Assembly (NCBI RefSeq): GCF_037975245.1
Contig: NC_092580.1
Span: forward strand, 4,254,501 to 4,318,500
Direction of reading: 5' to 3'
Source of the DNA: Apostichopus japonicus
Lineage: Eukaryota > Echinodermata > Holothuroidea > Aspidochirotida > Stichopodidae
Length of the DNA stretch: 64,000 bases
Part shown: in pieces, positions 36,094 through 48,780 of the stretch
Position numbering within the stretch: position 1 is the stretch's first letter
Layout of the letters: each line of letters opens with the position of its first letter
Made by a program: the position numbers and the translations under genes
Notes under the pieces: model-generated
Databases searched by the model: none
Told to the model about the DNA's origin: nothing
What the model saw: only the letters and a program-made list of their open reading frames with translations

Positions 36094-37194
36094 TCATAAG
36101 TAACTACCTTCCGATTTCTTCATGGAATTGTTGCTGGACTCCACTGGAAGAGATGCAATATTTTTGATTTTGGAATCAAATTTCTCGTTGGTGGCTGTTT
36201 TCGTGTCCTTTGGTGGTTGACAATCCTGTCGCAAAACTAACCTTTTGAACTCTCGGCGGAAGTTTTTGTTCATTACCACGTAGACGAAAAAGTTGAAACA
36301 GCCATCCACCATCGAGATCCAATAGGTGAAAAATAAAAGTAGTTCCGGTATCGCGCATCTATCGACTGCTGTCCCCGTTATCAAAATGGTTATAATGTAC
36401 GGTGCGCGCAAGAAATAAAACGCGAACAAAATAACCACACTGATTTTGAAGGTAATGATAGCTTGTCTTACACCTCTGGACACCATCTTGTTTTCGGAAT
36501 TGTTAGTTTGCGTGCCCTGTCTCTTCAGCGCTATCTCTTTCATCGCCATGGAAACACGCGCGCATGTATAGGTCACCAGTCCGAAATTTAAGATGGTAAA
36601 GACAAACCAGATGAAGACTGCTCTGATTGGGAGGCTGTTTAGTTGTCTCCAATTAACTTGACAGGTCAAGATGGGGTCATTGAATTGATAGCTAAAATAT
36701 TGGGTTAGCGAAGGTATGCCGAAACAGACAAACGGAGCGATCCACGTCGTAATTAACACGACCAAAATCTTCGTCCGTGTTACCAGTGTCGTGTACTTGA
36801 GCGGATGAATTACGGCTAAATATCTCTCGATGCTGAGATAGATCGTCACGAAGAATGAGTTGGTGTGACAAACTTCATAGAAGAAACCCAACAACGAACA
36901 AGGGACGGCTCCATGAGGCCAGGATTGTACCGCAGTCGGGTATATGGACAATAAAGCCACGAAACCAATACCTAGGTCACTAAAGGCTAGCGATATGATC
37001 ACGAGACCATGAGCGTTTCTAAGGTAACGAGATCCAATGAATGTAAATAATGTCATCAAGTTCCCGCCAACGGTGACCATAGCTATAACTGTTACTACGA
37101 GTACCTCTAATACTATGGGGTGATAATCTCGATTCGATTCCTCACAGCTATCGTCCTCAATCGTACCGTTATCCAGTCCCACATATGACGTCAT
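36094..37194 (-). CDS. orphan rhodopsin-family (class A) GPCR, single exon
   Basis: The 366-residue frame begins at ATG 37192-37194 and ends at 36094 with no intron. It has a short extracellular N-terminus with an N-glycosylation site (NGT, 9-11). Seven hydrophobic segments lie at about 26-51, 63-87, 100-122, 143-163, 190-212, 247-270 and 283-308. Class A markers: GN in TM1 (N45), LAFSD in TM2 (D73), TM3 cysteine C99 with partner C178, ERY at 123-125, W151 in TM4. Departures: NFFVY (301-305) replaces NPxxY; TM6 has FYFLRAP rather than CWxP; position 3.32 is Tyr106, not the Asp of amine receptors, so an aminergic ligand is unlikely. A basic, Ser-rich tail follows. The ligand is unknown. It is the nearest minus-strand gene facing the CNBD-like gene, about 12 kb away. 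Confidence 0.93.
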   Translation of the reverse strand: MTSYVGLDNGTIEDDSCEESNRDYHPIVLEVLVVTVIAMVTVGGNLMTLFTFIGSRYLRNAHGLVIISLAFSDLGIGFVALLSIYPTAVQSWPHGAVPCSLLGFFYEVCHTNSFFVTIYLSIERYLAVIHPLKYTTLVTRTKILVVLITTWIAPFVCFGIPSLTQYFSYQFNDPILTCQVNWRQLNSLPIRAVFIWFVFTILNFGLVTYTCARVSMAMKEIALKRQGTQTNNSENKMVSRGVRQAIITFKISVVILFAFYFLRAPYIITILITGTAVDRCAIPELLLFFTYWISMVDGCFNFFVYVVMNKNFRREFKRLVLRQDCQPPKDTKTATNEKFDSKIKNIASLPVESSNNSMKKSEGSYL

Positions 37195-40017
37195 TGTTGA
37201 TCTTGATTAGTATTCAACATTCAATAGAATAAAATTTACCGTACTGAAAAGCAATATTCATGAAAAGGGTGTCAGTAATGAAAAGCGCTGAATCATTCCA
37301 ATGCGAGCATCCTATCCGTCAGCTGAAATCGCTCATGTCTATACTTCCCGGTTAATCGTTACTCTCTGTTAGTATAATAAATATCTTATCCAAAAGGTTG
37401 ACACAAAAATACATCTTGCGCATGCACTGAAATTTGACACGCGTGGGATTCTCATCTCTCATGCAATCTCATGCAGTCTATATTGTACTTACTCGATCGG
37501 CTAATGAAACATTAAGGATTGAACATACAGTTGGTAATATATTTGACACTGTTTCAATGGTCACTTTCACCAAGAAATCAACATCGTTGAGAAAATGTGA
37601 CATTAAAGTCCGGTGAAATGCTGTTTTTAAACTCCTCCTGAAAGTTGTAATGCGCGTTTTGTAACGTGAATTATTCAACTCAAGAACATATACGCACACA
37701 TGAAAAATATTGTTTACGTCAACTGTTAGGAAGCAGTCAAACAAAATCTTGTATATTTCAATACCACGACTAAACCCACCGCTTTTCCACTTAGATATGG
37801 CCTTGCATATATTTACTCCAGTAAACTAGCGCGTGCCAGTACATTCAATTAAAACCTGATGATTTCAAACTTGAAGAACCGCATGATAAGATATACAAGC
37901 CATATATAAAACAAATACACACAAAGTGTCCTTCACGGGAGCGGACAACGAACTGAAGTCATTGAAAGCCTAAGAAAGGACGTATAACTATCCCTTTTCT
38001 TTCTCTCTTTATTTCTTTTTTGTTGCAATGTATACGATGTATGCCACTCACCTCATTTGCATATCAATGCTGTGATTGGTCGTAAATTACGTGACTGGTC
38101 TTAACTTATAGAGTTAGGAAATGATCATATATCTTGTTACTGTTGTGACCTAGCCGCAGAAAAAGATCTAAAAGTTTCTCACAGTCAAACTGACTGACCT
38201 ACACAAACTACAGAGGACTGCAAGAAGTAAGCAGAAGTCTTTCATAACACTTTACTTCCGGTTCAGCTTAATGTCAATATTTCTTTGAGATATTGTTATT
38301 TGTCAAGGGTTATTGCCTTATTAGGATAAAGACAGTGAAAGGAAATGACCGAAGATACCAGAACTTTGCTGTGTGAGAAAAATGGAACTCTTTGATCCAA
38401 CCGGATTCTGAAAAACGTTGTCCGTTTGGTTGTAACTAAGTGTCTCTTTGACCAACTTAAACCATGAAATGGTAATGCATAATTAGATACCCATCAATCT
38501 AATTAAACAGGGTGAGATGGGGGGGGGGGTGGCGGAGAGATAGGGGAGGGGGTTGTGTGAAGCTTTTATGTGGGATTTGATTAAGTTGTAATCATATAGT
38601 GGTTGGTCGTCAAAACAGCCTTGAAATCGACCTCCGAAGATTTTGCTACGTCATCGTATACGCAAAGCGCTATATACTTGATAGGCTTAGGGAACGGCAA
38701 ATTTACTATAAAATGTGAATGGAAGCCAGTTAGGCCATAAATGTCACACTACACCGGATTATCAAGTCATCAAAGTACTGAAACGTTTTCCAACCACGTG
38801 TAGCACCCATTGTCAATGTAGGACATGAAATTTTGGTTAGTCTTAATTTGTTTCACCTGCAGAAAGAGAGAGAGGCAGAGGACATATTTACGTTCTTATA
38901 TTAATATAAGAAATCAGAATCAGTGAAAACTATGGCTTTTGCGTTACGCTGTTTCTTATACGTAGTGTGAATGAATCTTCCACACCTAAAACGATGCGAA
39001 AAACCGTTAATTTAGCCTTTTCTTTTACCAGACGACAACAAAACTGTCAGCCCAGAGTGTTAGATCATATTTTTTAGATTACCATTTGGTATATCTTGTA
39101 CGCTTGCATAGACCACGCTAAAAACGTATTGATGATTTCTATAAAAAAAAAATCGTGTTATTTCGAAATCACTTAATAACACTAAATGAGAATAACACTA
39201 CATATAAGTAAACCGTGACATTATTATAACATGAGAATGAACCTCCGTTGCCGCAGATCGCGGTAGAAATGTTTACTTTAGTAGGTGACCAGCTGTGACA
39301 TGAAACTTGATGGTTACTATGACGATGGGGTGTACCGTTATCACGACCGGTATCCAACACCGATGCCAGCATCCCCGGTATATCAGAACCTATTTCGCTC
39401 AATGTCTTATTGAGTATTGTTGTTCATAATGTATTACATATTAAGATCTTCGATTTAAATATATAAGGCAAGCCAATTTACCTGTTAGTAGTATTTGTTT
39501 TGTAACCTATGTGCTGCTAATTTCAAGACTTCAAACTAAGCTATACAAGGGCGTGGTTGTGACCTGGCTATGGACAGAACCAAGGGCAGGAAATGGCTTC
39601 AACCAACTGGTATAAAGTTGTTTATATGTGTTTACATATAGGCCTATTTATATACTATCATTGTAATACAATATGTGTGTACAGTTGTGATTATCACTGT
39701 ACCATTTAGTTATACTAATGTTTGCAACAGCACTATACTATAGTGAATCATTTCCTAGCCTAGTTTTGAAGGTCAAGTGTAAAATTTCCTCTCTTTCTAA
39801 ACAAATAGAAACAGAACACCTAGGGGACCAGGGTACAGTTAGATCTACGGTTTTCCTGTAACATCATAGCTAGGAGCAAATAGAACTTGTAAGTGTCCGG
39901 TGGGGTGACTCATTAATACTGACAGACCGCCGATTGTTTCTATGGTATGATGATGATGTCCGAAAAACGTACTAGTGTGGTTGTATATTGTAACAAAGGA
40001 GGGTTCAATCTGTATGC
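37195..40017. other. intergenic, no gene recognised
   Basis: This is the upstream flank of the GPCR and beyond. No TATA box or exon could be supported. A G run near 38519 and short open frames without motifs are present. Confidence 0.4.
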
Positions 40018-40068
40018 AGGGGAGGAAGAGGGGGAGGGGAGGGGAGGGGAGGGAGGGAGGGGAGGGGA
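40018..40068. repeat. G-rich polypurine tract
   Basis: Repeated GGGGA and GGGA units with many G runs of three or more. G-quadruplex formation is plausible. It lies directly before the SINE. Confidence 0.8.
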
Positions 40069-40069
40069 A

Positions 40070-40330
40070 TCGTGGCCAAATTACGAAGGTAATTGACTTG
40101 CGATCTAAGGATTGCAGGTTCGAGTCCTGGCCAGATCATTAAGTTGTGACCTCGGGCAAGGCGCTTTACCCAGGTGTATAATTAGGGACCTGCGAGGTAA
40201 TTTGTAAATATAGTTGCGTGCGCTGGGTTGTAGCTGCCACCTATGGGGAGTCCGTCTGAGGACACGTTAATGAGTGCCCAGGGAGTGGTTTGTTGAATTG
40301 TGTACACTTGGATATGTGGGTGTGACAAGT
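40070..40330 (+). mobile_element. tRNA-derived SINE
   Basis: A perfect RNA polymerase III B box (GGTTCGAGTCC, 40117-40127) sits downstream of an A-box-like TGGCCAAATTAC (about 40073-40084). A tRNA-unrelated body containing CTCGGGCAAGGCGCTTTACC follows, a phrase common in invertebrate SINEs. The tRNA part does not fold into a complete gene. The 3' end and target duplication were not found. Confidence 0.65.
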
Positions 40331-40863
40331 TACCAATGGCCATGTGTTATATGTCGCAAAGGTCGTGTGAGGAGGCCTTGCTTTATATGTATATATTCAT
40401 GCAAAGATGGGGATCCCCGCCACACCCCCCCCCCAAATAAAACAAGCCACCCCACCAAAACAGAGCGAAACCACAAAGACACCTCCAAATGTTTGGCCAA
40501 AATGGATCATCTGTGCCATAATACCAATATGTGATTAACAGGCCACTGCTTAGTTACGGTATATTTTATTAATTATTGAATAAATAATAAAAGGGCACCT
40601 TCTAAGGCCATTATGGCAATATCTATTTAAGCAAAAGTAACACTTCTTCTTTATGAAAGAGCAACTTTTGAGGGTTTCCACAAAACTTCGTGGCAATCCC
40701 CACACGGACACTCTCCCTCCCCCTCCCATCCGTCGCCCCTGGTTATAGCTTGTCAAATTTTACCAAAAATTTACCAAAGATAATAATAATTTCTTTATTC
40801 ACATATGAGATATAGTATTAAGTTTTGACACCTGGTTTCTCAGTTTTGAAGATCAGCAGTGCA

Positions 40864-40999
40864 CAAGGGCGGCGGAAGCAATTTTAATCTGGGGGGGCAC
40901 CGACATCAATTTTTATGTAGAAAAAGGGCACATTTTTACCCCTGAGGAAAAGTGGGGGGCACGTGCCCCCTGTGCCCCCCCCCGGTTCCGCCGCCCTTG
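40864..40999. mobile_element. hAT-type MITE, 136 bp
   Basis: Ends are CAAGGGCGGCGGAA and, inverted, CAAGGGCGGCGGAACC. An 8-bp duplication GCAGTGCA flanks it (40856-40863 and 41000-41007). The interior is G/C-tract rich. It is a smaller relative of the MITE at 12063-12429. Confidence 0.9.
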
Positions 41000-41007
41000 G
41001 CAGTGCA

Positions 41008-44000
41008 GAACAAACGCATTATTTTCTTCTCGATTAGAAGACGGAGTCAAAGGCTTTTGATACAAAAGGGAAGAACATTGAAGAGGTAAAAATTTTTTTT
41101 TTTTTAAATAACTGATTTCAACACGTACTTCGAACTTAATTATTTCCGTATGTCGTACGTGAGGTAACTATAACGTATGTTAAGTTATATGAGGTACTTC
41201 CTTATTCAAATCAATTTGTACACACTATGTTATAGCAACATTTCTGTAGATACGCGGTGACTGAACTCATAGAGGTCAACTTAAAGTCAAGGTCTCGTTT
41301 AACTGCATTAGACGATAGAGAATCATTACAAATTTTGATAAGTTTTTCCACTTATTATTTTATTATTTTTATTATTATTATTTCTATTATTTGTAAGCTG
41401 CCCCCTTAACATTGCTATCACCCTGCTGCTCCCACAACATATGGGTTCCACTGGAGGCATGCGGTGTTTCCGTCGTAACGCCGTATCAAACATTGTGTCA
41501 CAACATATATGCCACTTAATAACTTTCTATTGCGTGTGTTTGTGTGTGTATGTATGTGTTGTAGTTCCGGATCACATGTCTATAGTTATTTATAGTTTCT
41601 GGTCAAAACAAGTCATACACCTCCTACACAAACATCTATCAGTATCTCGCCTGGTCTCTCAAACTTGCAAATCGCTCGTCATGAGTCCCCCCTCATGGGT
41701 AAACAGCATAGTTACTTTTGTTCGAAATTTGTCAGCAGCACTAATTGTGAACGTTTCGTAACGCGATTCTTGATGATGAGTCAAAATCAAGTGTTCCTAT
41801 TTTATGCTGTAAAGTGCGGAGCGTTTAGTCAATACTCATAACAATTAATGCATATATATTAATTTCTCCTATATCTCACATGCAATAACACTCTGTGCAT
41901 GCGTGGTTCGAGCCCGGAAACGGCTTAGTTTGTAGCATTAGAGGAGTTAAAAAGTAAGAAAGTCAGTATAGGCCTATATTAATTCTCTGAAACATTGAAA
42001 TAAATTTCAAAACAAATATCAAGTCATGACCAATACATTTATTGTCCATATTTCTTTTTAATAGATACCTATTGGCCTAGTATCATAATTTGCATGTAAG
42101 ATTCGGGAACGATATTGCTATCGTTGGCAAGTGATGTTATGCATAAGCACCCGGCCCGCTGAATGCATGATATATATTGCAACACTTATCTAAGAAGACC
42201 TCTGCAGCTTTATAGTATAAGAAAACTACTATAGGACTATTTAGTGAATTCATTGTTAACACGGACTGTTTTGTTACCGAGAGTAGCACGTCGACATGGG
42301 GAAGAATATTCTTAGAGACTTGGTGCGCAGCGGACGGTACCTAGAATAGCTGGCACCCGGTGCGGATCCTCCCTTTGTCACCCCGTGCAGGGGATGCCGT
42401 CCTGGGGGAAGGGGTCTAAGGGGAGAAAGTTTTTTTTATGTAAGGTGGCTTAGATGTAAAATGGTGCTACCTTTGACCTTTGGCAAAGCTTTAAAACTGG
42501 CTATATGTTTAGGAATTATCATTCGTATTTCTCTTATTCATTTCTCTCTTTTTTCCCTCTTATTTCTTGGGGGGGGGGTGGTTTTGGCATGGCGCCCCTG
42601 ACTGGTGCCCGGACGGACCTTCCCCGCCTCCCGCTTAGTACGCCACTGATGGCGCCAGACGAAAGTTGATATAATATAATAAATAATATTGTCAGCCTGG
42701 AAGACAGTATTTTACGACGCCAAGTAGCCATGTATATGAATGTTGGAGGAAGTCGAATGGCATAAATATTATACACTCCACGTCGTGTGTCAGTATACAG
42801 TTCTAGCTCAATTTGCAATGGATTTCTATAATGAAGTTGAAGTGTTCGATTCACGTGCAGCATGATCATATGCTTCAATTTCAGCCAAGTCAGCCAACAT
42901 ATTAACTATATATGTATGTAAACGTACACGCTTTCTTTCATAACTCCATATTACCACAGCCCGTGTGGTCAGCTGGTGCGGTCAGTTACCCCCTCGCCAT
43001 AACAATAAAACCTCTGGACTATCTCCATACCACATTTCCACCGACCCATCGGGCAGTTAACCAAACCCGAGAGTTTATCTTTACTTTCAAAACATCTGAT
43101 TTAAGCTCGTGATGTACGACTTAAACATAATTGTCTCCATTTTATAATTGAGTTCGTGGTCAACCGCTCGTCCCTAACAAACAAGGTCAAGGAAGTAGTT
43201 TTTAAGGCTTAAGAAGGTTTCTACAAGTTTTGTTTTTATCTCATTTTGTCTAAGGATAATGAACCTCTTATCACGGTACCCTTCAAATGATTTAATCCTA
43301 GGAATAAACAATACTTTTGTTCATGTTTCTCCACACAAAAATGTCCTTTAGGCCAAAAAAAAAAAATTGATATGATATTACCCAGTGTATTTTGAAGACA
43401 ATAGATACAAACCTATATGGGCTTAAATTTCATCCTCGCTTCGAATAATCTTTCCTGCCACCCTACAGTGAAAGTCAGCTTAAGTTTCCAAATAACTTTT
43501 TCATATCGAATGCAAAACTCGGCCTCAAATTTCTTCACGTTGCGTCTGTTTACAGCTTAATCGGTACAGTCAACAGACATGAAACTTTTGTAATGGAAGA
43601 TGTTAACATTTGCTTTGTTCATGCACATATCGTAGGCATACACACGCCGCTATTCGCAAGACTATGTAGTATTTCCGGGTGATCGATCATGCCATATTTC
43701 CATATTTCATTTCCTTTGGCATTTTCTTATTATTTTTTTCTTTGTGATAATTGTATTGATTTCTCTCCGAAAGCAAAAGGGGTTTAGACGATTATGGTGA
43801 TGGCATGTGTGCGTGTACGCGCGCGCGTGTTTAAAAGATGGTGTCACCTATGTCATATGGGGGGGGGGTGTCGCTATATAAGACACTATGTAGTTATTTC
43901 CTCCTGTTGGATGGTAATAAAAAACAATTACTGCCACCATTACGTAATACAAATTATATAAGAAGAAATAGGCCTACCATTATAGATGATGACCTTTGAA

Positions 44001-45117
44001 CTTGTTTCAATATTGAATGAAATCTGTCAACAACGTGGCATGAACCACGAAACTGTCCCGAGGACTTGATAATAATAAAAAAACAAGTACGCGCGCACAT
44101 GATCACCTCTGGCGAATAACACCTCCTATACGACCCTTGGTATATTAGCGTAAGTGAGGGCTATTGAGACTACCGATGTAGCCTACCGACTACGACATAT
44201 TATACACACTGAGCCGGTACTCTTATTTAGGAACGCTAGAGTATAGACAAAGAGGTCTAACAGCTTGTATGGGGACGACTCTATCAGCTGTCGGACTTAG
44301 TGACCGTGCGCAAACTGGGGGAATGGCGGTGGGTGGCCCCACCTCCGTCAGTTTTCGGGCGGTGGGGGGAATGGTTTAGTCGGCGGATTTCACATTTATC
44401 ATTCAGTCGTATCATAATTAGACCACTCCTTCCTCCGGGTAGTACACCACATTTCTCAACCTCACACAAAGCTTCAAAAGTCGCTAGTAGCACAACCTTG
44501 CGTTACTGAGACCTAATGAAAGACCAACGTTATAGCCTAAATATGCCTCAGAATGCAACCTTTGGCGTCTAAACCTTTAATTGTTTAATTGGAAGGACCC
44601 CCAGATACCCCCTCCCCACCCCCCCCCTTCATGAGAATCGGCTTCATCTATCGCAGGGCCACATTGCCTTCTTAATTATAAATCCATTGGTTCCCCTTCG
44701 ACCTTGTCTTAAAGGTAAACACGCTCCTACCTTAATCATTTGTAATTACAATTTATCCCAATGGCAACCGTATGTTCAGGGTAAACCAAATACAAGAGTT
44801 TGAAACTGTATTTCTTATTTCGTTTCTAGTTGTATAGGTGTTCTAAATTTGTAATACCGTGAATTCTTTTAAATGATTATTCCATCTTAGATATTTCAGG
44901 AAGCTGCCATAACATTCCATGTTATCCTTAAACTACTAATAACACAGACAATAATCTGCATTTAAAATACTTTGTTTTTCTTCTTTACTAAAATAAAATG
45001 TTTTTCCAAAGTGGCGGACATTTCGATATATCAGGAAATTATCATCTTATATACTATTGTAATATTGTTATTCGTAAAATATTAATTACATGTAATCAGT
45101 TTATTATTCCTTAGCTT
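41008..45117. other. intergenic 4 kb, no gene recognised
   Basis: Contains a lone B-box-like GGTTCGAGCCC (41905-41915), an alternating purine/pyrimidine run near 43806-43834, G runs near 42572 and 43859, and a probable diverged MITE of the TACGCCACTG family ending near 42653. Open frames around 44284-44509 overlap on both strands and look random. Confidence 0.4.
42340..42653. repeat. probable diverged MITE, TACGCCACTG family
   Basis: The right end TACGCCACTG and a GGGGGAAGGGGTCTAAGGGG block resemble the element at 12063-12429. The left end is not recognisable and no target duplication was found. Confidence 0.35.
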
Positions 45118-45163
45118 GATATCACCATGGAGCTATAAACCAGGTTTATAGCTCCATGATATC
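45118..45163. repeat. near-perfect palindrome, 46 bp
   Basis: Arms ATGGAGCTATAAACC (45127-45141) and GGTTTATAGCTCCAT (45143-45157) are exact inverses around one base. Outer GATATC sites at both ends extend the symmetry, apart from three unpaired bases on the left. Confidence 0.93.
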
Positions 45164-45630
45164 ACATAACCTTTACTTTCATTACCCAGTTATCTAGCTT
45201 TACAAGCACATCAGTAACTCAATAGCTCCTGATCAACATGAATGATTTTGTTTCCCCTTATATTATTCATTACAGGATGACTATAAGGCACAAAGTTCAC
45301 TTTGATATTTTATAGACAATTCAAACAACACTGATATCTGTCAAGTTTGTATTACTATAACAGTTTTTAAGTTTTGAGAGATGACCCCTTTAAACAGCTG
45401 TGGGTCATCAATTAAAGTGACTGGATGATACAGTCTAATACCACAGACCATACGGTCAGTTCCTCAGATGCAACACAAAACTAGATAGGAAAGCTTGAGA
45501 ATTTCATGGAGTCAATTCACATGTTTACAATATGTTACAAGGACGAATGACGTTGAAATGTCGTAGGGTGCTCTATTGTTTATATGTGTATAATAAAATG
45601 TATTTACTGAGGTGCCGACTTCAATTACGA

Positions 45631-45835
45631 CACAACTCACCGACAACACCCACTATCAACCGGCACCACCCACCAGCACAATCCACTGGTATACGACCCA
45701 TCAGCTTAAAATGTAAACAGAACAGGGACTATATTAGAACCCAACACAAAATGCAGTTTATAAGCTACACAACTCACCGCCAACACCAACCGGCACCACC
45801 CACCGTCACCCAACGGCAACACCAACAGGTAGAAC
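45631..45835. repeat. CACC-rich duplicated segment
   Basis: CACAACTCACCG followed by ...CCGGCACCACCCACC occurs at 45631 and again near 45768, separated by about 138 bases. The ORF of 177 codons across it (45532-46065) has only repeat composition and no domain, so I do not call it a gene. Confidence 0.6.
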
Positions 45836-48289
45836 TCAGTGACACCACCCATGATGGTTGGTACACCCATTGCCACAACCCACCAGCCGTAAACATTACA
45901 TGTGGGCATACCAAGCTCGCAAAGGTTATCATGATTATTTCAAAGTGTTCTCATCATAATTGCAAAAACTTTCCCAAAACTGTGGGTTATGAAGAGGAAG
46001 TTACTCCCAGCATGCATTTCCCCAGACGATGGATTATTGGATTAAATGTCTCAGTAAGGCCATAAGTTGTAGAGGAGACAGGAACAGTTAATATTTGACT
46101 GTAGCTGATATTTCTTCTTCTTTTCTCGGTGGGGGGGGGGGTGCTATTTGAGTAGTTTTTGGCAGCAATACAAAGCGACCTTAACAGATGATTTTAAAAT
46201 GACCATGAGTTGCCGCATTCAGTCATGGAATCGATATAGTATGTTTAGCAGGTACCGTACATATAATAGTATGATGTCATCGGACAAAACGATATAATAC
46301 AATTAATGAGATAGTCTAGGGAAAACTTTCGAGTGACTTTGTGGCAAAGGAATTTATTCTTTAATCATCTATTTGAAAAAAAATGCAGTTTGTACCATGT
46401 AGGTGAACTGGAAGCAAAAAGGTATGATGAGTTTACAAACTAACAGCAAACTGTTGTGACCGGAATTGCCTTCAATTGTTAGCTAGCTAAAATAGCTAAA
46501 AGCTTACGGCCAAAGTACATTCCTGTAGGTTCTGATCCTGACAACGAGAGCTGAAAATCAAGCTATGTCACGTCTCAGTTTCTGAAAATGTTTCAAGGGT
46601 GCACGGCAGTAAACTGCTCACTGGCAAACTATAGGCCGCTGCGAACTCCAGGGGCCAGGGATCCAGGGGGTTGGGGGAGAGAAGACATTGCCAAGGACTG
46701 TGAAATATGATCACCAATCGGCTGAAGACAATTTCTAAAAATCAGAAGAGTTTAACAATTTTCTTATGTATTAAATAGTTATACCGTATACAGTACAGCG
46801 CTTGAAGGCCTTTCTTCAAACAGAGAAAGTCTGAGAGAGCCATATACTTGGCTCTATCGAGGTGCCAAATAAAAAATAATAAAAACAAAAATCCCACCCA
46901 ACACCAAACCTTTGTTGGACATGGATGAATGTGGGCTCTCGTTTGTGGGGGGGGGTGGGGGGGGGGTTCTATTGCTGCACCGGGTGCAAATTGCTACTTG
47001 CTACGTCACTGAAAATGCTTATAGAAACGAGAGCACCGGTGGTGATCATGACTCGATTATCTAGCATGTTTGGGGAGCAATGTTGAATTATTTTAAACTG
47101 TGTGCGGCAAAACCTTGCTAGATGACTCATTAATCTTTCGTCCTATTGCGACTTTAGATCGTAGATAAATGAAAGTTTCAGATTTGAATTATGCAACGAC
47201 AGTTATACGATGGTATATCTCTTATCTTTGAAACATCCCTAGCTAAGCTTATCTGTCGTCAGCTCGTAGTAATAACTAACAGTTGCCGATTATAGTTACC
47301 TTAAATGTGATAAATGATAACACTAGGCTTAGTCATCATCCGTAACACTATAGGCTAAATCATGCATAACACTATCAGATGTTAGTATATCGCTGTATTC
47401 GTCGCGAACAATGTCATTTGCGCTAGTTGACCTATAGATGAGAACGATATAAATTACATAGCTCTATATACAAACACAGAAAAGGATACACATGGTATGA
47501 TGATTAGAATATATGTTATTTATCTACGAAAGATGCCAGGGGGATCTGGCGGGTCAATAGACCTAATTAATTTCCCTTGCTACTTTAAACATATATATTA
47601 GAATGTTTCATAAAGCCCACGTAAATACTAATTCCATGGTGTTGGCTTCGCACGTACGCCACGTTTATTTTTCAGAAATCAAGTTAAAGTCATGACTTTG
47701 ACAAGATCTAAAAATAATTCTATGAAAGTTATATCGCTTAAGAAAGAAAATGCTAAGTATGGAAATGAATTTCCTCTCATATGGTGATAGTTTATTTTGC
47801 CTATTTCGTGGGGCTTGACATGTATGAATAAAATGATTTAAAGTTTCCATTTTTACCTTATCAGGACTTAATGTAAAATTTAAAAAGAGAGACCCCACAC
47901 TAGAATAAAAGTGTTCCTTTTGTTTCTTTGAAATAAAGCTTCAAGCAATCTTACAATCAATCATGTTTTGTGTAAACAGTGGCAAGTAAACTTTGTAAAT
48001 GTTACGCAAGTTAATCCGAGCACATTTTTCTTCGTAGCAAAAATGTGTATACATGTATATATTTTATTGGGCGTACGTGAGCGAATTAGGGTCAAAAGTG
48101 AGAATGAAATTGTCTAGCTGTCGAGTTTAACATTTAAGAATAACATCTGATTTATGTCCGCGTTGTTCGGTTTGTCATGTTTTGCTATTTCAAGAAGAGT
48201 TTTAATCGAGAAACTGTTATTCACGCATTGGCAATGTGCATGTGGTGTATGAAACAAGGCTGATGAACTATCTCTCCCAAGCCCCACCT
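45836..48289. other. intergenic, no gene recognised
   Basis: Contains G runs near 46133 and 46946 and, near 46970-47012, a segment ending GCTACGTCACTG that looks like the end of another G/C-tract MITE. No exon could be linked to the CNBD-like gene downstream, though its 5' exons may lie here. Confidence 0.35.
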
Positions 48290-48780
48290 ATCTCACTTCT
48301 ACCTGCCTCCCTCCTACCTCAGTACACTTCCATTACGACCCCTCTTAACCTCCATATAACCCAATCCTACCCTTACCTCCATCCTATCTTCTTCCCCATT
48401 CTCCTACCCTACCCTATCCCACATTCTTCCCCACCCAACTTCTTCCGCCTCCCTTACACCCTCCTGACCTTCTTCCCCATGCTCCTTTGTTATACTCTCC
48501 TGACCTCCCCATCACTCCTACCCGACCTCCCTCCTATACCTTCTTCCCCATTCTCCTTCCTTACCTTCCTCCAAACCTCCCTATACCCTCCCACCCTAAG
48601 CGTACCTCCCTCCTTACCTCCCTCCTACCTTCTTCTCCATTCTCCTTCCTTAACTCCTTAAAACCTCCCTATCTAAATCCTACCTCAATCTCGACCGCCA
48701 TCCCTACCTACCTACCACGACCCTCAACATGGGTCCCTCACTACCTTCCCTTCCTCCCTATACCGCATCACTACCGTATT
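48290..48780. repeat. polypyrimidine low-complexity tract
   Basis: About 490 bases almost free of G on the plus strand, made of degenerate CCTCCCTTACCTTCTTCCCCATTCTC-type units in variable order. Two overlapping plus-strand open frames arise from the composition and are not genes. Confidence 0.85.

Noticed and set aside
39169-39402. 77-codon minus-strand frame with a hydrophobic end
   Set aside because: No recognisable domain, no splice sites and no partner exon; not distinguishable from chance.
40070-40140. Functional tRNA gene
   Set aside because: The B box is perfect, but the full cloverleaf and acceptor stem are not formed and a SINE body follows.
44284-44509. 69-codon frames on opposite strands over the same DNA
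   Set aside because: Mirror frames without motifs; chance openness in a slightly GC-richer patch.
45532-46065. 177-codon plus-strand frame
   Set aside because: Its length comes from CACC-rich repeats; no domain and no splice support.
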